NCBI GenBank assembly: GCA_902559395.1 | Contig: CACEHR010000004.1 | Coordinates: 45,321-109,320, forward strand | Reading direction: 5' to 3' | Length of the DNA stretch: 64,000 nucleotides | Source: an uncultured Pelagibacteraceae bacterium | GTDB lineage: Bacteria; Pseudomonadota; Alphaproteobacteria; Pelagibacterales; Pelagibacteraceae | Shown here: in pieces, positions 60,286 to 64,000 of the stretch | How the letters are laid out: each line of letters starts with the position of its first letter | How positions within the stretch are numbered: position 1 is the first letter of the stretch | Made by a program: the position numbers and the translations under genes | Notes under the pieces: model-generated | Database searches by the model: none | Told to the model about the DNA's origin: nothing | Seen by the model: the letters and a program-made list of their open reading frames with translations, nothing else

Positions 60286-61446
60286 TTATTTTATCGCCTC
60301 AACAATTTTCTGAGCAGCATCATCTAAATTTTCTGCAGAAATTAATTTTAATCCTGAATTATCAAGAATTTCTTTTCCCTCTTTAAAATTTGTACCTGCT
60401 AATCGTACGACCAAAGGTACACTAATATTAATTTCTTTAGCTGCATCAACTACTCCTTGAGCAAGGACATCACATCTCATTATTCCACCAAAAATATTAA
60501 TTAAAATACCTTTAACATTTTTATCTGAGAGAATTATCTTTAATGCAGCAGATACTTTTTCTTTGGATGCACCACCGCCTACATCTAAAAAATTTGCTGG
60601 CTCTTTGCCATACAATTTAATTATATCCATTGTTGCCATCGCTAATCCTGCTCCATTCACCATACAGCCAATACTTCCATCTAGCTTGATATATGCAAGA
60701 TCATGCTTGCTAGCTTCTATCTCAGTAGGATCTTCCTCATTTAAATCTCTTAATTCAACAATTTCTGGATGTCTAAATAAAGCGTTAGAGTCGAAATTAA
60801 CTTTTGCATCTAAACAAACAATTTTTTCCTCTTTTGTCAAAATTAATGGATTTACTTCAACCATGTTTGCGTCAGTACTCACAAACATTTTATATATTGA
60901 TTTAATTAATGTTATTGCTTGTTTTTTTGCGTCTTCATTTAAATTAAAAATATTAATTATTTTTTCACAATCTGAATCGGAAATTTCATCAACCACATCA
61001 ACTTTTGTAGTTATAATTTTTTCAGGTGAACTGCTTGCAACTTCTTCAATGTCCATCCCTCCTTGGTCACTTGATATAAATGCAATTTTAGAACTTGCCC
61101 TATCAACCAGGCACGATAAGTAAAATTCTTTATCTATATTTGATGATTCTTCTACGTATAATCTTTTTACCTCTCTACCTTCAGGGCCAGTTTGATGAGT
61201 AACTAGTGTTTTTCCTAGTAATTCTTTAGCTGCTACTGTTAGTTCCTCAATAGAATTTAAAATTTTTACACCACCAGCTTTTCCTCTACCTCCAGCATGG
61301 ATTTGTGCTTTAAGCACATATTTCTCAGTTTTGAGTGCTTTTGCTTTTTGAATAAGTTCATCAACATTAAGCGCAAATACTCCTTCGGGAACTACAGCTC
61401 CATATTTTTTTAATATTTGTTTAGCTTGATGCTCGTGAATATTCAT
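60286..61446 (-). CDS. sucC: Succinyl-CoA synthetase beta subunit
   Basis: SucC is the ATP-grasp nucleotide-binding subunit. The N-terminus [20 protein letters not shown] and [16 protein letters not shown] are diagnostic; VEVNPLIL and [10 protein letters not shown] bind metal and nucleotide, and [13 protein letters not shown] completes the active site with SucD. The 386 residues are normal. It follows mdh by two bases. Confidence 0.98.
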   Translation of the reverse strand: MNIHEHQAKQILKKYGAVVPEGVFALNVDELIQKAKALKTEKYVLKAQIHAGGRGKAGGVKILNSIEELTVAAKELLGKTLVTHQTGPEGREVKRLYVEESSNIDKEFYLSCLVDRASSKIAFISSDQGGMDIEEVASSSPEKIITTKVDVVDEISDSDCEKIINIFNLNEDAKKQAITLIKSIYKMFVSTDANMVEVNPLILTKEEKIVCLDAKVNFDSNALFRHPEIVELRDLNEEDPTEIEASKHDLAYIKLDGSIGCMVNGAGLAMATMDIIKLYGKEPANFLDVGGGASKEKVSAALKIILSDKNVKGILINIFGGIMRCDVLAQGVVDAAKEINISVPLVVRLAGTNFKEGKEILDNSGLKLISAENLDDAAQKIVEAIK

Positions 61447-61448
61447 TA

Positions 61449-62411
61449 TTATTTAGATAAATCAGGATCTATTTTAGATGCAGCTTCCCATAAAGCTTTT
61501 ACAGCATCTATTGAATGCATAAATTCTTTTTTTTCTTTTTCATCTAAATCAATTTCTTCAATTTTTTCCACACCATCTTTTCCAATCATAACAGGAACAC
61601 CTGCATAAACATTTTTCACATCATATTCTCCATTTAATTGTACAGCGCAGGGTAATAATTTTTTCTGATCATTTAAATATGCTTCTGCCATTTGAACACC
61701 TGAAGCTGCTGGTGCATAAAAGGCTGATCCTTTTTCTAAATATTTAACTATTTCCGCACCACCATCTCGTGTTCTTTGATTAATTTCCTCAACTCTTTCT
61801 GAAGAAATCTTTCCATCCTTTACAAGATCCAACAATGGTTTACCTGAAATTTTTGTAAATCTTGGCATAGGAACCATGGTGTCACCATGACCACCCATAA
61901 CCATTGCCTCAATTTCTCTTACTGGCACATTTAGTTCTAATGATAAAAATAATTTAAATCTCGAACTATCTAAAATACCTGCCATACCAACAACTTTATT
62001 TGATGGCAAACCTGAAAATTTTTGAAATGCCATAACCATAACATCTAAAGGATTGGTGATGCAAATCACAAAAGCGTTAGGAGCATTTTTCTTTACCCCT
62101 TCAGCAACTTGTTTAATAATTTTTAAATTTATTCCAAGAAGATCATCTCGGCTCATTCCAGGTTTTCTTGGAACACCTGCTGTAATTATTATTACATCTG
62201 AATCTTTTATATCCTCATAGTTATCAGTTCCTGAAAACCTAACATTGAAACCATCTACTGATGAAGATTGTGCAATATCTAATGCTTTTCCTTTTGCAAT
62301 ACCGCTAGCTACGTCAAATAAAACTACTTCATCAACTAATTCTTTTGTTCCTATTAAATGTGCAAGAGTTCCACCTATTTGGCCTGCACCAATTAAAGAT
62401 ATTTTTGTCAT
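61449..62411 (-). CDS. mdh: Malate dehydrogenase
   Basis: Mdh oxidises malate to oxaloacetate with NAD. It is the LDH-like type of alphaproteobacteria: [17 protein letters not shown] at the NAD site, the arginine-containing loop [16 protein letters not shown] for substrate, and the catalytic histidine in [13 protein letters not shown]. The 320 residues match. It lies ten bases after mmsA and leads into sucCDAB-lpd. Confidence 0.97.
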   Translation of the reverse strand: MTKISLIGAGQIGGTLAHLIGTKELVDEVVLFDVASGIAKGKALDIAQSSSVDGFNVRFSGTDNYEDIKDSDVIIITAGVPRKPGMSRDDLLGINLKIIKQVAEGVKKNAPNAFVICITNPLDVMVMAFQKFSGLPSNKVVGMAGILDSSRFKLFLSLELNVPVREIEAMVMGGHGDTMVPMPRFTKISGKPLLDLVKDGKISSERVEEINQRTRDGGAEIVKYLEKGSAFYAPAASGVQMAEAYLNDQKKLLPCAVQLNGEYDVKNVYAGVPVMIGKDGVEKIEEIDLDEKEKKEFMHSIDAVKALWEAASKIDPDLSK

Positions 62412-62420
62412 TTATTTCCT

Positions 62421-63914
62421 TTATTTCATTGTTGGCATAACAAATTCCGCATTTGATCGGACACCTGAAGGCCATCTAGATGTTACTGTTTTAAGTTTAG
62501 TGTAAAATTTTATTCCTTCCATACCATGCATTCCGCTATCTCCGAATAATGATCTTTTCCAACCACCAAAACTATGAAATGCCATTGGAACTGGGATAGG
62601 TACGTTAATACCAACCATACCTACTTGAATTTTACTTGCAAAAGTTCTGCCTGCATCACCATCTCTTGTATAAATACTAACTCCATTTCCATACTCATGG
62701 TCGTTAATTAATTTTGCAGCTTCTTCAAAAGTTTTTACTCGAACAACTGATAAGACTGGACCAAATATTTCTTCTTTGTAAATTCTCATATCTTTATTAA
62801 CATGATCAAATAAACATCCACCTATATAGAAACCATTTTCATAACCTTGAAGTTTTAAACCTCTACCATCAACCACTAACTTTGCGCCTTCCTCGACACC
62901 TAAATTAACGTAGCTTGTAACTTTTTCTAAATGTTCTTTTGTAACTAAAGGTCCCATTTCTGATGCTTTATCCATTCCAGGACCAACTTTTAAAGCTTCA
63001 GCTTTTTTTGATAATCTTGATACAAGTTCATCACCGATGTCTCCAACCGCAACTGCAACTGATTGAGCCATACATCTTTCTCCAGCTGAACCATAAGCAG
63101 CACCCATTAAACCATTTACTGCACCATCTAAATCACAATCTGGCATAACAACTAAATGGTTTTTTGCTCCACCCAAAGCTTGAACTCTTTTTTCATTTTT
63201 AGCTGAATTTTCATAAATATATTTTGCAATAGGAGTAGATCCTACGAAACTAATAGCTTTGATATCTTTGTTTTCTAAAATTGCATCAACAGCTTCTTTA
63301 TCTCCATTTATTACATTAAATACTCCTTCTGGAAGACCAGCCTCAGTAAGTAGTTCTGCTAATCTTATTGCGCAAGAAGGGTCTTTTTCTGATGGTTTAA
63401 GAATAAAAGTGTTTCCACAAGCTATTGCTATTGGAAACATCCACATTGGTACCATAGCAGGAAAATTAAAAGGTGTGATACCTGCAACAACTCCTAATGG
63501 TTGTCTGATTGACCAACTATCAACATTAGTACCAACATTTTCTGAAAACTCACCTTTTAATAAATGTGGTATTCCACAAGCAAATTCTACCACCTCAAGT
63601 CCTCTGGTTAAAGATCCTCTTGCATCTTCATAAACTTTTCCATGTTCTGAAACTATTAACTTCGTTAATTCATCAGAATTTTTTTCAATTAATTCTTTAA
63701 ATTTAAATATTATTCTAGCTCTTTGTAGAGCAGGTTTTAAAGACCAAGTTTCAAATGCTTTTTTTGCTACCTCAACAGCACTATCTAAGTCAGATCTTGA
63801 AGCAAGTCTTACCTCTGACTCTTGTTCGCCAGTTGCTGGATTAAAAACTTTCCCTTTTTTATCTGAAGATCCCGGAATTATTTTACCGTTTACGAAGTGT
63901 TCTATTAATTTCAT
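62421..63914 (-). CDS. mmsA: Methylmalonate-semialdehyde dehydrogenase (CoA-acylating)
   Basis: MmsA converts methylmalonate semialdehyde (or malonate semialdehyde) to propionyl-CoA (or acetyl-CoA) in valine, beta-alanine and inositol breakdown. It is an aldehyde dehydrogenase with the nucleophilic cysteine in GSAGERCMAQSVAV and the MMSDH-specific GVVAGITPFNFPAMVPMWMF (shown in part), FVGSTPIAKYIYE and GGWKRSLFGDSGMHG. The 497 residues are as usual. It is the promoter-proximal gene of the minus-strand TCA run, and its substrate preference between C3 and C4 semialdehydes cannot be read. Confidence 0.93.
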   Translation of the reverse strand: MKLIEHFVNGKIIPGSSDKKGKVFNPATGEQESEVRLASRSDLDSAVEVAKKAFETWSLKPALQRARIIFKFKELIEKNSDELTKLIVSEHGKVYEDARGSLTRGLEVVEFACGIPHLLKGEFSENVGTNVDSWSIRQPLGVVAGITPFNFPAMVPMWMFPIAIACGNTFILKPSEKDPSCAIRLAELLTEAGLPEGVFNVINGDKEAVDAILENKDIKAISFVGSTPIAKYIYENSAKNEKRVQALGGAKNHLVVMPDCDLDGAVNGLMGAAYGSAGERCMAQSVAVAVGDIGDELVSRLSKKAEALKVGPGMDKASEMGPLVTKEHLEKVTSYVNLGVEEGAKLVVDGRGLKLQGYENGFYIGGCLFDHVNKDMRIYKEEIFGPVLSVVRVKTFEEAAKLINDHEYGNGVSIYTRDGDAGRTFASKIQVGMVGINVPIPVPMAFHSFGGWKRSLFGDSGMHGMEGIKFYTKLKTVTSRWPSGVRSNAEFVMPTMK

Positions 63915-63953
63915 GAATACGGTGTTTTAGATCAAAAATATCGAATAGTCTAT

Positions 63954-64000
63954 TTAAACATTAGCTGTTGCTAACATTTTTTTTATTTCAGCTATTGCTT
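63954..64000 (-). CDS. C-terminal tail of an unidentified gene (partial)
   Basis: The last 14 codons and TAA stop of a minus-strand gene are visible, reading AIAEIKKMLATANV. The stop lies 39 bases upstream of mmsA, with no clear terminator between them, so it may be in the same transcript. The fragment is too short to identify a family, and the open frame could be chance. Confidence 0.4.
   Translation of the reverse strand, partial: AIAEIKKMLATANV

Noticed and set aside
60563..61123. Open frame of 186 codons antisense to sucC
   Set aside because: It is a shadow of sucC codon usage, with no recognisable domain or ribosome-binding site.

Overview
The window is very AT-rich, densely packed chromosomal DNA from an alphaproteobacterium. 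Everything points to the SAR11 clade (Candidatus Pelagibacter-like). Coding density is extreme, with no gene-free stretch above about 200 bases. The code is lysine/isoleucine/asparagine-rich with A/T-ending codons. Synteny is alphaproteobacterial: chvI-chvG-ahcY, tsaE-amgK-murU, hisC-tyrA divergent from metX-metW, mdh-sucCDAB-lpd, priA-atpHAGDC. A SAM-II riboswitch precedes metX. I found no rRNA, tRNA, CRISPR, prophage or insertion sequence. The species assignment is inference from these traits, not from a database match.

Layout. 1-6222: a purine (urate) catabolism cluster in two divergent halves. xdhB (cut by the window edge), xdhA and uraH are on the minus strand; uraD-alc-allA-puuE is on the plus strand, joined by 4-base ATGA overlaps. 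Together they would take hypoxanthine/xanthine to urate, and 5-hydroxyisourate through allantoin and allantoate to urea and glyoxylate. The urate-oxidising enzyme itself is not in view. 6231-9699: a small cytochrome c, a DUF1330 protein, an AlkA-like glycosylase, an EamA exporter, MsrA and a sulfurtransferase. 9703-13825: an RND efflux pair whose adaptor lacks the usual helical hairpin. 13822-18902: cell-wall genes (SLT-like lipoprotein, VanZ-like protein, MurU, AmgK), gpmA, tsaE and ahcY. 18945-24018: the ChvG/ChvI two-component system and DNA polymerase I. 24133-28513: BioY, the RegA-type regulator and a three-gene polyamine operon (ornithine decarboxylase-like, deoxyhypusine synthase-like, agmatinase-like). 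28510-32042: queuosine-precursor transporter, L28, PyrD and class I LysRS. 32133-35687: TrkH, an AmpG-like permease and an NlpC/P60 peptidase. 35684-40291: TyrA-type dehydrogenase, HisC, then the SAM-II riboswitch with metX-metW-gloB. 40356-46887: rplU-rpmA-obgE-proB-proA-nadD-rsfS-ctpA-rppH. 46879-51664: the F1 ATP synthase operon. 51773-63914: priA and the TCA operon (mmsA-mdh-sucC-sucD-sucA-sucB-lpd). A 14-codon tail of another gene ends the window.

How it works together. Most of the window is core metabolism. The accessory elements are the purine cluster, which supplies nitrogen and glyoxylate; the polyamine operon with a bacterial deoxyhypusine-synthase homologue; and the unusual efflux adaptor. 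AmpG, AmgK, MurU, the NlpC/P60 peptidase and the SLT lipoprotein suggest that peptidoglycan recycling is retained despite streamlining. Three convergent gene pairs share a single TTAA as both stop codons, and candidate promoters at ahcY and rpmB leave essentially no leader, which shows how far the DNA is compressed.
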